Assembly (NCBI RefSeq): GCF_000717335.1
Contig: NZ_JNYZ01000020.1
Coordinates: forward strand, 1-64,000
Source: Amycolatopsis jejuensis
Lineage (GTDB): Bacteria; Actinomycetota; Actinomycetes; Mycobacteriales; Pseudonocardiaceae
Length of the DNA stretch: 64,000 nucleotides
Reading direction: 5' to 3'
Part shown: positions 6,930 through 15,871 of the stretch, in pieces
How positions within the stretch are numbered: position 1 is the stretch's first letter
How the letters are laid out: every line of letters starts with the position of its first letter
Notes under the pieces: generated by a model
Database searches by the model: none
What the model was told of the DNA's origin: nothing
The model's input: only the letters and a program-made list of their open reading frames with translations
Translations under genes and position numbers: made by a program

Positions 6930-9248
6930 ATGGTCGACGCCGAAGTCACCGTCAACGGGAATCACCCCGACCCGGGCGATGCCGGGAAGACCGCCGGAGC
7001 GCGAGACACCACAACGGGCGACGCGGAAGCCACTAACGGGCCACGCACCTCAGCGGCTAACGTCTCCGACGGCGGGCCACGCACCGCGACGGGCGACGTC
7101 GGGGCCACCGACGGGCCGCGCACCGCAGCGGCTAACGCCTCCGACGGCGGGCCGCGCACCGCGACGGGCGACGTCGAGGCCACCGACGGGCCGCGCACCG
7201 CAGCGGCCGACGCCTCCGACGGCGGGCCACGCACCGCGACGGGCGACGTCGAGGCCACTGACGGGCCGCGCACCGCGACGGGCGACGTCGAAGCCACCGA
7301 CGGGCCGCGCACCGACGCAACCGACGGCACAAAGACGGGTGACGCGCCACGCACCGCAGCCGCCGAAGCGGCGACGGGCGACATGGCGCAAGGCATTGCA
7401 ACGGCCGATCTCCAAGCTTCCGGTGGCGCACCGCGGACCGCAGCAGCCGACGCCGACGCCGCTGTCGGCGGGCCACGCACCGAACCGGCCGATGCCACAA
7501 AGCCGAGCGACGCGCAACAAACCGCAGCCGCCGACGCCGCGAAGGCCGATAGCGCGCGAGACGCTGCAACTGCCCACACCGAATCCGCCACAGGCGGGCC
7601 ACGCACCGCAGCGGCCGAGGCCGAAGCCGAAGCCACCGTCCGCGGGCCGCGCACCGAACCGGCCGAGACCGGAGCCTCAGACGGCGGGCCACACACCACG
7701 GTCGCCGCCGCCGACGCCACTGTCGGCGGGCGACACACCGCAGCGGCCGACGCCGGAGCCATATCCAGCGGGCCACACACCGAAGAAACCGACGCCGGAG
7801 CCTCAGACGGCGGGCCACACACCGCAGCAACCAACGCCGAAATCACCGTCAACGGGAAGCGCACCCCGATCGGCGAGGTTCCCGTGCATACCACTGCGCT
7901 CGACTGGCTGCGCGGGCTTGGCCTCACCGGCTGCAAGGAAGGTTGCGCCGAGGGCGAGTGCGGCGCCTGTGCGATCCTCGTCGCGCGGCCTGGTGTCGGC
8001 GTGCCTACCGACCTCGTTGCCATCAATGCCTGTCTTGCCCCGGTTGGGTCGCTTGACGGGCAGGAAGTCTGGACTGCCGAAGGGCTCGGCGGGGCCGAGC
8101 TGCATCCGGTGCAGCGGGAAATGGCCGTCCGCGGGGGGTCGCAGTGTGGGTACTGCACTCCGGGGTTCGTGTGCAGCATGGCGGCCGAGTACTACCGCGG
8201 CGATCGCGCCACCACCGGTGACCACCATGCGCCCAACGGGTTCGATATTCATGCCCTCAGCGGGAATCTCTGTCGCTGCACCGGGTACCGGCCGATCCGC
8301 GACGCGGCGCACGCGCTCGGCAGCCCCGCGGAAAGTGACCCGCTCGCCCAGAGGCGCAAGCACAACGCGCCGGAAGCCGTGGCCACAAGGTGGCACAGCG
8401 AAGGGCGCGACTACCTGAGGCCGTCCGGCTGGGAGGAGGCGTTGCGGCTGCGGCGGGACCGTCCGGATGCGACGTTCGTGGCCGGGTCCACTGACTGGGG
8501 CGTCGAGGTGAACATCCGTGGCGTGCGGGCGGACTGCGTCGTCGCCCTCGATCGGCTGCCGGAGTTGCAAATACTCGAGTTCGCCGAAGATACCCTCGAA
8601 ATCGGCGCTGGGCTCAGCCTCACCGAGATCGAGCGTCGTCTCGACGGGCGGGTTCCGCTGCTGAGTGACCTGATGCCGCAGTTCGCGTCCCGGTTGATTC
8701 GCAACGCCGCGACTCTCGGCGGGAACCTCGGTACCGGTTCGCCGATCGGGGACTCCGCGCCGGTGCTGCTGGCATTGGACGCCGGCGTCGTGTTGTCCAG
8801 TGTGGACGGCGACCGGGAGGTGCCGCTCGCCGAGTACTTCACCGGGTATCGGCAGAGTGTCCGGCGGCCGGACGAGTTGATCCGGTCCGTCCGGATTCCC
8901 TTGCCCTTGGCCGGAACCACGGCGTTTCACAAGGTCGCCAAGCGGAGGTTCGACGACATCTCCAGCGTTGCGGTCGCCTTCGCACTAAGCCTCGAAGACA
9001 ACAGGGTCCGGACAGTAGCTATCGGGCTCGGCGGAGTCGCCGCGACGCCGATCCGGGCGCGGGACACCGAGGCGGCACTCATCGGGCAGCCATGGACTGA
9101 AGAAACCGTTCGTACCGCGGCAGAAGTGCTGCGTGGCGAGGGCACGCCGATGGACGACCACCGCGCGAGTGCGGCCTACCGCGCCGCGACGCTGGGTCGC
9201 AGCCTGCTGAAACTGCACGCGGACTCCCTGGAGGGGGCACGAGCATGA
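6930..9248 (+). CDS. xdhA: Xanthine dehydrogenase Fe-S/FAD subunit with repeat insertion
   Basis: A 772-residue subunit that passes electrons from the molybdenum site to FAD. Residues ~303-772 are a normal XdhA: [2Fe-2S] ferredoxin domain (GCAEGECGAC, C339/C344/C347), second cluster domain (CGYCTPG, CRCTGYRPI) and FAD domain (VAGSTDWGVEVN, ATLGGNLGTGSPIGDS). Odd feature: residues ~12-302 are a Thr/Ala/Gly/Asp-rich tandem repeat built on GPRTA and TGDVEATD. The insert lies between two copies of the first beta-strand (AEVTVNG at 4-10, AEITVNG at 303-309), so it sits inside the ferredoxin fold. The family is usually ~450-490 residues. It overlaps xdhB by ATGA. Catabolises hypoxanthine/xanthine to urate. 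Confidence 0.93.
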   Translation: MVDAEVTVNGNHPDPGDAGKTAGARDTTTGDAEATNGPRTSAANVSDGGPRTATGDVGATDGPRTAAANASDGGPRTATGDVEATDGPRTAAADASDGGPRTATGDVEATDGPRTATGDVEATDGPRTDATDGTKTGDAPRTAAAEAATGDMAQGIATADLQASGGAPRTAAADADAAVGGPRTEPADATKPSDAQQTAAADAAKADSARDAATAHTESATGGPRTAAAEAEAEATVRGPRTEPAETGASDGGPHTTVAAADATVGGRHTAAADAGAISSGPHTEETDAGASDGGPHTAATNAEITVNGKRTPIGEVPVHTTALDWLRGLGLTGCKEGCAEGECGACAILVARPGVGVPTDLVAINACLAPVGSLDGQEVWTAEGLGGAELHPVQREMAVRGGSQCGYCTPGFVCSMAAEYYRGDRATTGDHHAPNGFDIHALSGNLCRCTGYRPIRDAAHALGSPAESDPLAQRRKHNAPEAVATRWHSEGRDYLRPSGWEEALRLRRDRPDATFVAGSTDWGVEVNIRGVRADCVVALDRLPELQILEFAEDTLEIGAGLSLTEIERRLDGRVPLLSDLMPQFASRLIRNAATLGGNLGTGSPIGDSAPVLLALDAGVVLSSVDGDREVPLAEYFTGYRQSVRRPDELIRSVRIPLPLAGTTAFHKVAKRRFDDISSVAVAFALSLEDNRVRTVAIGLGGVAATPIRARDTEAALIGQPWTEETVRTAAEVLRGEGTPMDDHRASAAYRAATLGRSLLKLHADSLEGARA
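6980..7830 (+). repeat. Coding tandem repeat within xdhA
   Basis: About 850 bp of in-frame repeats. The clearest stretch (about 7050-7320) has ~75-bp units made of GGGCCACGCACCGC(GA/AG)C and GACGGGCGACGT(CG/CGA) blocks; later units diverge (GGGCCACACACC...). Units are multiples of three, so the frame is kept. It encodes an acidic, probably disordered, Thr/Ala/Asp/Gly-rich segment with no cysteines. Confidence 0.9.
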
Positions 9249-11581
9249 GTGCACTGTCGCAACGTCCGGAAAGCCCGGCCATCGGGATCGCCCGGCCGCA
9301 CGAAAGCGCCGCGGGGCACGTCATGGGTACCGCGCTGTACACCGACGACCTGGTCGCCCGCACCAAGGACATCCTGCACGCATACCCCGTACAGGTATCC
9401 GAAGCACACGCCAAGGTGCTCGCGATCCGCACCGACGCGGCCGAAGCGGTACCCGGCGTGGTCCGCGTCCTGACCGCGGCCGACGTTCCCGGGGTCAACG
9501 ATTCCGGTGTGCACCACGACGAACCGCTGTTCCCGTCGGAGGTCATGTTCTTCGGGCACGCGGTGTGCTGGGTGCTCGGCGAGACCTGGGAAGCCGCGCG
9601 GCTCGGGGCGGCGGCGGTCGAGGTGGACACCGAACCGCTGCCGTCGCTGGTCACCGTTCGCGACGCGATTGCCGCGGGCAGTTTCCAGGGCGAACCGCGG
9701 GTGGTGGCGCGCGGCGACGTGGACTCGGCGCTCTCCGGCGCGGCGCACGTGTTCGAGGGCGAGTTCGACTTCGCCGGACAGGAGCATTTCTACCTCGAAA
9801 CCCAGGCGTCACTGGCCTATGTGGACGAATCCGACCAGGTTTTCGTGCACAGCAGCACGCAACATCCGTCCGAGACCCAGGACATCGTGGCGCACGTGCT
9901 GGGCAAGCACAGCCACGAGGTCACCGTGCAGAGCCTGCGGATGGGCGGCGGTTTCGGCGGCAAGGAATGGCAGCCGCACGGGTACGCCGCGGTCGCTGCG
10001 CTCGGTGCCACGCTCACCGGCCGTCCGGTGCGGCTGCGGCTCACCCGCACGCAGGACATGACGATGACCGGGAAACGGCACGGCTTCCACGCGCAGTGGC
10101 GAGTCGGCTTCGACTCCGACGGCCTGCTGCAAGGGCTCGACGTCACGCTCACCGCAGACGGCGGCTGGAGCCTCGACCTCTCCGAGCCGGTGCTCGCCCG
10201 CGCGCTGTGCCACGTCGACAACGCGTACTGGATCCCGCACGTCCGCGCGATGGGCCGGATTGCCAAAACCCACAAGACCTCGCAGACCGCCTTCCGCGGG
10301 TTCGGCGGTCCACAAGGGATGCTCGTCATCGAGGACATCCTGGGCCGCTGCACGCCGCTGCTCGGCGTCGACCCCACCGAGCTGCGCCGCCGCAACTTCT
10401 ACTCCGAAGGCCAGCACACGCCGTACGGCATGCCAGTGCGGCACCCGGAACGCATGCGCCGGATCTGGCAGCAGCTCCTCGCAACGAGCGACGTCGACCA
10501 GCGGCAGACAGAGATCGCCGAGTACAACGCCGCGCATGCGCACACCAAACGCGGCCTCGCGGTGACCCCGGTGAAGTTCGGGATTTCGTTCAACCTCACC
10601 GCGTTCAACCAGGCCGGCGCGCTGGTGCACGTGTACAAGGACGGCTCGGTGCTGATCAACCACGGCGGCACCGAAATGGGACAGGGCCTGCACACCAAGA
10701 TGCTGCAGGTCGCCGCCACCGCGCTCGGCGTACCGCTGGAGAAGGTACGGCTGGCGCCGACCCGTACGGACAAGGTCCCGAACACCTCGGCCACCGCGGC
10801 GAGTTCGGGTGCGGACCTCAACGGCGGCGCGGTGAAGAACGCCTGCGAGCAGATCCGCGACCGGCTGCTGGAGGTGGCCGCGAAGAAGCTCGGCGAGGGC
10901 GACATCCGGATCGTCGGCGGCGTCGCGCGGGCTTCGTCGGGTGCGCAGCTGGGCTGGGACGAGCTCGTGTCCGCCGCGTACTTCGACCGCGTGCACCTGT
11001 CGGCCGCCGGGTACTACCGCACCGAGGGCCTGCACTGGGACGCCGCGACGATGAGCGGGGTGCCGTTCAAGTACTTCGCGTACGGGGCCGCGGTCGCCGA
11101 GGTGGAGGTGGACGATTTCACCGGCGCCTACCGGACCCGGCGGGTGGACATCGTGCACGACGTCGGCGACAGCCTGTCCCCGCTCATCGACATCGGCCAG
11201 ATCGAGGGCGGGTTCGTGCAGGGGCTCGGCTGGCTGACGCTCGAAGACCTGCGCTGGGACGAGTCCGACCGGCCCACCCGCGGACGGCTCGCGACGCAGG
11301 CGGCGAGCACGTACAAGCTGCCGAGCTTCTCGGAAATGCCGGAGGTCTTCAACGTCACGCTGCTCACCGACGCAGCCGAGGAAGGTGCCGTCTACGGCTC
11401 GAAGGCGGTCGGGGAACCGCCGTTGATGCTGGCGTTCTCGGTGCGGGAAGCGTTACGACAGGCGGTCGCGGCATTCGGCGAACCCGGGCACAGCGTCGAC
11501 CTGGCGTCCCCGGCCACGCCGGAAGCCGTGTTCTGGGCGATCGAACGGGTCACCGCCCTGGTCCCGGCAGGCCGGTCATGA
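9245..11581 (+). CDS. xdhB: Xanthine dehydrogenase molybdenum-binding subunit
   Basis: A 778-residue catalytic subunit that binds molybdopterin and hydroxylates purines. Recognisable segments are the N-terminal ADVPGVND region, the molybdopterin loop MGGGFGGKE (~237), AFRGFGGPQG (~350), GTEMGQGLHTK and the C-terminal VGEPPLML that carries the base-catalytic glutamate. Length is normal for XdhB. The start overlaps xdhA (ATGA) and the stop overlaps xdhC, so the three are co-translated. Confidence 0.96.
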   Translation: MSALSQRPESPAIGIARPHESAAGHVMGTALYTDDLVARTKDILHAYPVQVSEAHAKVLAIRTDAAEAVPGVVRVLTAADVPGVNDSGVHHDEPLFPSEVMFFGHAVCWVLGETWEAARLGAAAVEVDTEPLPSLVTVRDAIAAGSFQGEPRVVARGDVDSALSGAAHVFEGEFDFAGQEHFYLETQASLAYVDESDQVFVHSSTQHPSETQDIVAHVLGKHSHEVTVQSLRMGGGFGGKEWQPHGYAAVAALGATLTGRPVRLRLTRTQDMTMTGKRHGFHAQWRVGFDSDGLLQGLDVTLTADGGWSLDLSEPVLARALCHVDNAYWIPHVRAMGRIAKTHKTSQTAFRGFGGPQGMLVIEDILGRCTPLLGVDPTELRRRNFYSEGQHTPYGMPVRHPERMRRIWQQLLATSDVDQRQTEIAEYNAAHAHTKRGLAVTPVKFGISFNLTAFNQAGALVHVYKDGSVLINHGGTEMGQGLHTKMLQVAATALGVPLEKVRLAPTRTDKVPNTSATAASSGADLNGGAVKNACEQIRDRLLEVAAKKLGEGDIRIVGGVARASSGAQLGWDELVSAAYFDRVHLSAAGYYRTEGLHWDAATMSGVPFKYFAYGAAVAEVEVDDFTGAYRTRRVDIVHDVGDSLSPLIDIGQIEGGFVQGLGWLTLEDLRWDESDRPTRGRLATQAASTYKLPSFSEMPEVFNVTLLTDAAEEGAVYGSKAVGEPPLMLAFSVREALRQAVAAFGEPGHSVDLASPATPEAVFWAIERVTALVPAGRS

Positions 11582-12426
11582 ACTGGCTCACCGCCGTGCA
11601 GCACCTGCGGGAAGCGGGTCTGCCGGGCGTGCTCGTGACGGTGACGGCCGTGCGCGGGCACGCCCCGCGGGAGGGCGGCGCGAAAATGGTGGTCGGTGAG
11701 TCCGAATGCCACGGTACCATCGGCGGCGGCAATGCCGAGGCGGTCGCGGTGGATCGGGCGCGGGAACTGTTGCGGGACAACGCACTCAGTCCGGAGACGA
11801 TCACGCTTTCGTTGTCCGACAAGGCTCCGTACCAGCACGGCGTGCAATGCTGCGGAGGGACGATGACCCTGCTCTTCGAACCACTTCCAGTCCGCCCAGC
11901 GGTGGCCATTTTCGGCGTCGGCCACGTCGGTTTGGAGCTGGCGAGGATTCTCGCCCGGCACGAGGTATCCCTGCATCTGGTGGACAGCCGTCCGGAGCAG
12001 CTCACGCCGGAACGCCTCGACGTCCTGTCCGATGCGGTGGCGAGCGTGCACGTCCACCGCATCCCGCTGCTGCCCGAGACCGTGCTGTCGACGCTACCCG
12101 CCGGAACTCACGTGCTCATCATGACGCACGACCACGCCGAGGACATCGCTTTGTGCGACGCGGCTCTGCGGAACGGCACCGGTGGGTCGATCGGATTGAT
12201 CGGGTCCGCCGGAAAGTGGTCCCGTTTCCGGAAACGGCTCACCGACCTCGGGCACGAGGAAACAGCGTTGTCCCGCATCACCACCCCGATCGGCATTCCG
12301 GAAATCACCGGGAAAGACCCGGCGGTGATCGCGGTGAGCGTGGCGGCGGCCTTACTGCAGCAATTCACCTCACGAAACCCGGAGCGCAAGGGTGAATTCC
12401 AGCCTTCCCTGCAGGCTCGTCAGTGA
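11578..12426 (+). CDS. xdhC: Xanthine dehydrogenase accessory protein XdhC
   Basis: A 282-residue molybdenum-cofactor insertion/sulfuration factor. The N-terminal XdhC domain has GHAPREGGAKMVV, GTIGGGNAE and QCCGGTM; the C-terminal Rossmann-like domain has IFGVGHVG (~105) and SIGLIGSAGKWSRFRKRL. ATG 11578 overlaps the xdhB stop. The 3' end runs 57 bp into the convergent pucR gene, so the two coding sequences share DNA. Confidence 0.95.
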   Translation: MNWLTAVQHLREAGLPGVLVTVTAVRGHAPREGGAKMVVGESECHGTIGGGNAEAVAVDRARELLRDNALSPETITLSLSDKAPYQHGVQCCGGTMTLLFEPLPVRPAVAIFGVGHVGLELARILARHEVSLHLVDSRPEQLTPERLDVLSDAVASVHVHRIPLLPETVLSTLPAGTHVLIMTHDHAEDIALCDAALRNGTGGSIGLIGSAGKWSRFRKRLTDLGHEETALSRITTPIGIPEITGKDPAVIAVSVAAALLQQFTSRNPERKGEFQPSLQARQ

Positions 12427-13938
12427 CTTGCCGGTGAGTGCTTCGATCCGCTGAATCCGGTACCGCAGCGTATTCACGTGGATGTGCAGGGCATTCGCGC
12501 AGCGGGACCACGAACACGCCGTCTCCAGGAACACTTCCAGGGTACGGACGAGATCGCCGTGGTGCGCGTTGTCGTAGGCGAGCAAGGGGCCGAGAAAACG
12601 GTCCCGATACGCAGCGCGCACCTCGGCCGGAACTGCGGCCAGCAATTGCTCGAACGAATCGATTTCCTGTGTGGCGACGACCCGTAACGCACCGGATTGC
12701 AATTCCGCCAGTTTACGCGCCTGCCGGGCCTCACCGAGCGCGGACAGCAATGCTTCCGGCCCCACCGCGGCGGTGCTGATCCCGATCGCGAGCCGGTGCC
12801 GGTCCAGCCCGAGCGACATCAGACCCGCCCGCGACCGGATGTACTCCGTCAGCGCGGCGACGTCCTTGCGCATCGGAATCACCGCAATGGCCTCGGTTCC
12901 CACCGCCGTCGCGTGTACAATCGATTGCGGCACATCGGAAAACGGCACCAGCAGGTCCACCATCACCGTGCGCGCGATCGCGCCCGCGCTCGCCGGGGTC
13001 ACCGCTCCGGCCACCACCACGTACGGGCTCTGGTCGAGGCCCATCCGCGCGAGCTGCCCGGCGAGTTCGCCCGGCTCGCCCGGGTTTCCCGCGAGCGTGT
13101 CCGTCACCAGGCGTTCGAGCTGGGCGTTCTCCAGCCGCCGGACCTCTTCGCGGCGCTCGCGCTCCAGGCTCACCAGCGCGGCGAGCTCGGTCATCGACTC
13201 CCGCGTCCCGTCGCTCCACGTGCGGTAGTCGCCTTCGCAGGCCAGAAACCAGCCGATCACGCGCGGACGGATATCGTCGCCCACCGGGAAAATCGAGAAA
13301 TCCGCGGACCGCCCACCGCTGCGGATACGCGCCCGGTGCGGAAACGACGTGGCGGTGAGGAACTCCCGGGCGAGCGTTTCGCCTTCGGCCCCGGCGGGAT
13401 GGGACGGCGCGATCGCCGGGACCCGGCCGGTGGCGGTGAGCAGCCAGAACGGCACCTCGGGATCGTCCGCGGACAACGCCAGCAGCGCGTCGAGGCCGCC
13501 GTGCCTGCTCACCGAGCTGACCAGCTTCCGGCGCCGCCGCAGCAGGTCCGCCAGATCCTCGTGCCGGTTGTCGATCAACGCCCGGTGCACGCAGCCGGAA
13601 ACGTGCGAGAACGACACTCCCTGCGGGATTTCCACCAGCGGCACGTCGTGTTTCACGCAGGCCCGCACCAAATCCTCCGGCACCCCGCCGTACGCCGCCT
13701 CGCCCGCCGCCAGGCACGCCACGTCGCTTTCCGCGAGGGCCGCCACGAACGCCTCGGAATCCTCCGCGCTGCGCCGCCACATCAGCCCGGTCAGCACGAG
13801 CTCGCCGCCGGACAGATGCCCGCGCGGGTCGAGCACGTCGGTGCTGAGCACCCAGCGGATCTGCCGGTCCAGGTGCGATTCCCCGGCAAGGCAGCGCAGC
13901 CGGAGATCGGCCAGCTGCATCAGGTCGCGAATGCGCAT
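12370..13938 (-). CDS. PucR-family transcriptional regulator (purine catabolism)
   Basis: A 522-residue activator-type regulator. It has an N-terminal PucR domain (RIRDLMQLADLRLRCLAGE, GGELVLTGLMWR), a central GGDEF-like/GAF-like region and a C-terminal PucR helix-turn-helix (FLETACSWSRCANALHIHVNTLRYRIQRIEALTG). Position between xdh and the deaminase/transporter operon makes purine control likely (inference). The start at 13938 puts the PucR domain at the N-terminus. The ORF is open further upstream, but that sequence is intergenic in character. Confidence 0.92.
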   Translation of the reverse strand: MRIRDLMQLADLRLRCLAGESHLDRQIRWVLSTDVLDPRGHLSGGELVLTGLMWRRSAEDSEAFVAALAESDVACLAAGEAAYGGVPEDLVRACVKHDVPLVEIPQGVSFSHVSGCVHRALIDNRHEDLADLLRRRRKLVSSVSRHGGLDALLALSADDPEVPFWLLTATGRVPAIAPSHPAGAEGETLAREFLTATSFPHRARIRSGGRSADFSIFPVGDDIRPRVIGWFLACEGDYRTWSDGTRESMTELAALVSLERERREEVRRLENAQLERLVTDTLAGNPGEPGELAGQLARMGLDQSPYVVVAGAVTPASAGAIARTVMVDLLVPFSDVPQSIVHATAVGTEAIAVIPMRKDVAALTEYIRSRAGLMSLGLDRHRLAIGISTAAVGPEALLSALGEARQARKLAELQSGALRVVATQEIDSFEQLLAAVPAEVRAAYRDRFLGPLLAYDNAHHGDLVRTLEVFLETACSWSRCANALHIHVNTLRYRIQRIEALTGKSLTSLQGRLEFTLALRVS

Positions 13939-13970
13939 TCCTCGCCCGCTTTCCCTCGCGCCGCTCCCTG

Positions 13971-14000
13971 GGCACTGGAGAAACCTACGAGACCAGTGCC
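13971..14000. promoter_or_regulatory. Inverted repeat between pucR and the deaminase operon
   Basis: GGCACTGG-N14-CCAGTGCC, perfect 8-bp arms, lies 33 bp upstream of the pucR start and 110 bp upstream of the divergent deaminase start. It is a candidate binding site for PucR or another regulator of both operons. It could equally form a hairpin in the pucR leader. Confidence 0.5.
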
Positions 14001-14110
14001 GCGGAGGCGGTCGAAGCTTCGTGTCCGACCACATTGTGCCTGTCGCGCCCGTGAACGTTAACTGAACGCCTCGAAGGCAGCAGGTCGCGACAGCGCGAAA
14101 GGCAGCGCCC

Positions 14111-15871
14111 ATGATGGAAGCCCCGTCCCTCCTCGTGCGGGATGCCACCCTGGTCAACGTGTGGTCGGGAGAGATCTACCCGACCGACGTAGCCGTCCGC
14201 GGGAACCGGATCGTCTCGGTGACCGCCGGCGAATTCCGCGAGGCGGAACAGGTCATCGACGCCGGTGGCCGCTACGTGGTCCCCGGTCTCCTCGACCCGC
14301 ACATGCACCTCGACACGACGTCGCTCAGCCCCGGCGAGCTCGCCAGGGTCGTCGTGCCGCTCGGGTGCACCACCGTTTTCGTGGACACCACCAACATCAT
14401 CACCACCGGCGGCCCGGACGGCGTCCGGAGCGTGATCGACCAGTTCGCCGGGCTCCCGCTCCGCGCGTACTTCGCCATGCCGTCGTACTCGCCGGTGGAC
14501 CCCGACCGCGAAACCGTCGCGTACGAAATGGATTCCACCGACCTCGACCGGATGCTGGCATGGCCGGAATCGGTCAGCATCGGCGAAACCATCTCGTCGA
14601 AGATCCTCGCCACCGACCCGGCGTACCTCGAACGGCTGGCGCTGTGCCTGGCCCGCGGGCTGCGCGTGTCGGGTCACGGCGGCGACCTGCCGCCCGAGGT
14701 CGAAGCCGCTTTCGACGCATACGTGACCGCCGGGGTCCGCGACGACCACTGCGTCACGAAACCGGCCGACATCCGGCCGCGGCTGCGGCGTGGCGTCGCG
14801 ATGTTCGCCGTGGAATCCGCGGGCCGGGAAAACCTGACCAACGGGCTCGTCGACTTCATCCGCGACGCGCAGGTCCCCACCCGGCACCTGCATTTCTGCA
14901 TCGACAACATCACCGTCACCAGCATGGTCGCCCGTGGTTTCGGCTACCTCGACCGTTCCGTGCGGGTGGCGATCGAAGGCGGCCTCTCGCCGGTCGAAGC
15001 CGTGCGGATGGGCACGCTCAACACCGCGCAGCACTACCGGCTCGCGCACCTGCTCGGCAGCGTCTCCCCCGGCCGCCTTGCCGATTTCTCCCTCGTCGAC
15101 GACCTCGCCCAGTTCCGCCCGGACATCGTCGTCGCGGACGGCAAGGTCGCCGCGGTCGACGGGGTGCTCGTCGCGAAGGTCCCCGAGCCCGAGTTCCCCG
15201 CCACCTATCGCACCACGGTCCGCCTGCATCCGACCCTCGACGCGAAACGCCTTGCGGTACCCGCTCCCGACAGCTCGACCACAGCGCGGGTACGCGTGAT
15301 TCACGCCAGTGACCAGGACGCGGCGTTCAACCGCGCGGAAACCGCCGAACTCCCGGTGGTCGACGGCCTGGTCCAGCCGGACATCGCGGCGGACGTGCTC
15401 AAGTTCTGCATGGTCGAGCGGTATGGCCGCAACGGCAATGCGACCGTCGCGTTCATCCGCGGGTTCGGCCTCACCACCGGTGCCATCGCGAGCTCGGTTT
15501 CCGGGCCCTCCAACAACATCGTGTGCGCCGGGGTCGACGACGGCGACATGTGGACCGCCATCCGCCGGGTGGAGGAAATGCAGGGCGGGTACGTCGTCGT
15601 CCGCGACGGCGAGGTGCTCGCCGACGTGGCGCTGCCGGTCGGCGGCATCATCTCCGAACTGCCGTACGAACAGGTCGTCGACTCCGTCGCCCGGCTGGAG
15701 CAGGTCGCGCAGGACGCGCTCGGCTGCGTGCTGACCAACCCGGTCCGTGCGCTGGCCGGGACCGTGCTGCACACGCTGCCCGCGTACGGCATGACCGACC
15801 GCGGCCTGGTCGAGGTCTCCACCCGAGAATTCGTCCCCGTCGTCCTGCAGCCCGAGGAAGTGGCCCGATGA
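14111..15871 (+). CDS. Adenine deaminase-like amidohydrolase
   Basis: A 586-residue metal-dependent hydrolase of the adenine deaminase (Ade) branch. It has metal ligands in GLLDPHMHLDTTSLSP (~60-72), SGHGGDLPP (~183), VRDDHCVTKPAD and the later HFCIDNITV, then composite-domain strands (ADFSLVDDLAQF) and the Ade-type C-terminal domain (GFGLTTGAIASSVSGPSNNIVCAG, GGIISELPYEQV). It would deaminate adenine to hypoxanthine, which feeds XDH. A second ATG at 14114 is an equal start candidate. First gene of a seven-gene operon. Confidence 0.85.
   Translation: MMEAPSLLVRDATLVNVWSGEIYPTDVAVRGNRIVSVTAGEFREAEQVIDAGGRYVVPGLLDPHMHLDTTSLSPGELARVVVPLGCTTVFVDTTNIITTGGPDGVRSVIDQFAGLPLRAYFAMPSYSPVDPDRETVAYEMDSTDLDRMLAWPESVSIGETISSKILATDPAYLERLALCLARGLRVSGHGGDLPPEVEAAFDAYVTAGVRDDHCVTKPADIRPRLRRGVAMFAVESAGRENLTNGLVDFIRDAQVPTRHLHFCIDNITVTSMVARGFGYLDRSVRVAIEGGLSPVEAVRMGTLNTAQHYRLAHLLGSVSPGRLADFSLVDDLAQFRPDIVVADGKVAAVDGVLVAKVPEPEFPATYRTTVRLHPTLDAKRLAVPAPDSSTTARVRVIHASDQDAAFNRAETAELPVVDGLVQPDIAADVLKFCMVERYGRNGNATVAFIRGFGLTTGAIASSVSGPSNNIVCAGVDDGDMWTAIRRVEEMQGGYVVVRDGEVLADVALPVGGIISELPYEQVVDSVARLEQVAQDALGCVLTNPVRALAGTVLHTLPAYGMTDRGLVEVSTREFVPVVLQPEEVAR

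Noticed and set aside
7050..8179. Long antisense ORFs across the xdhA repeat
   Set aside because: High GC and repeat structure keep several frames open; only the + frame joins to conserved XdhA domains and operon overlaps.
9565..11577. Long + frame upstream of xdhC read as one protein
   Set aside because: The portion before 11578 is an alternative frame of xdhB; only the part from ATG 11578 matches XdhC.
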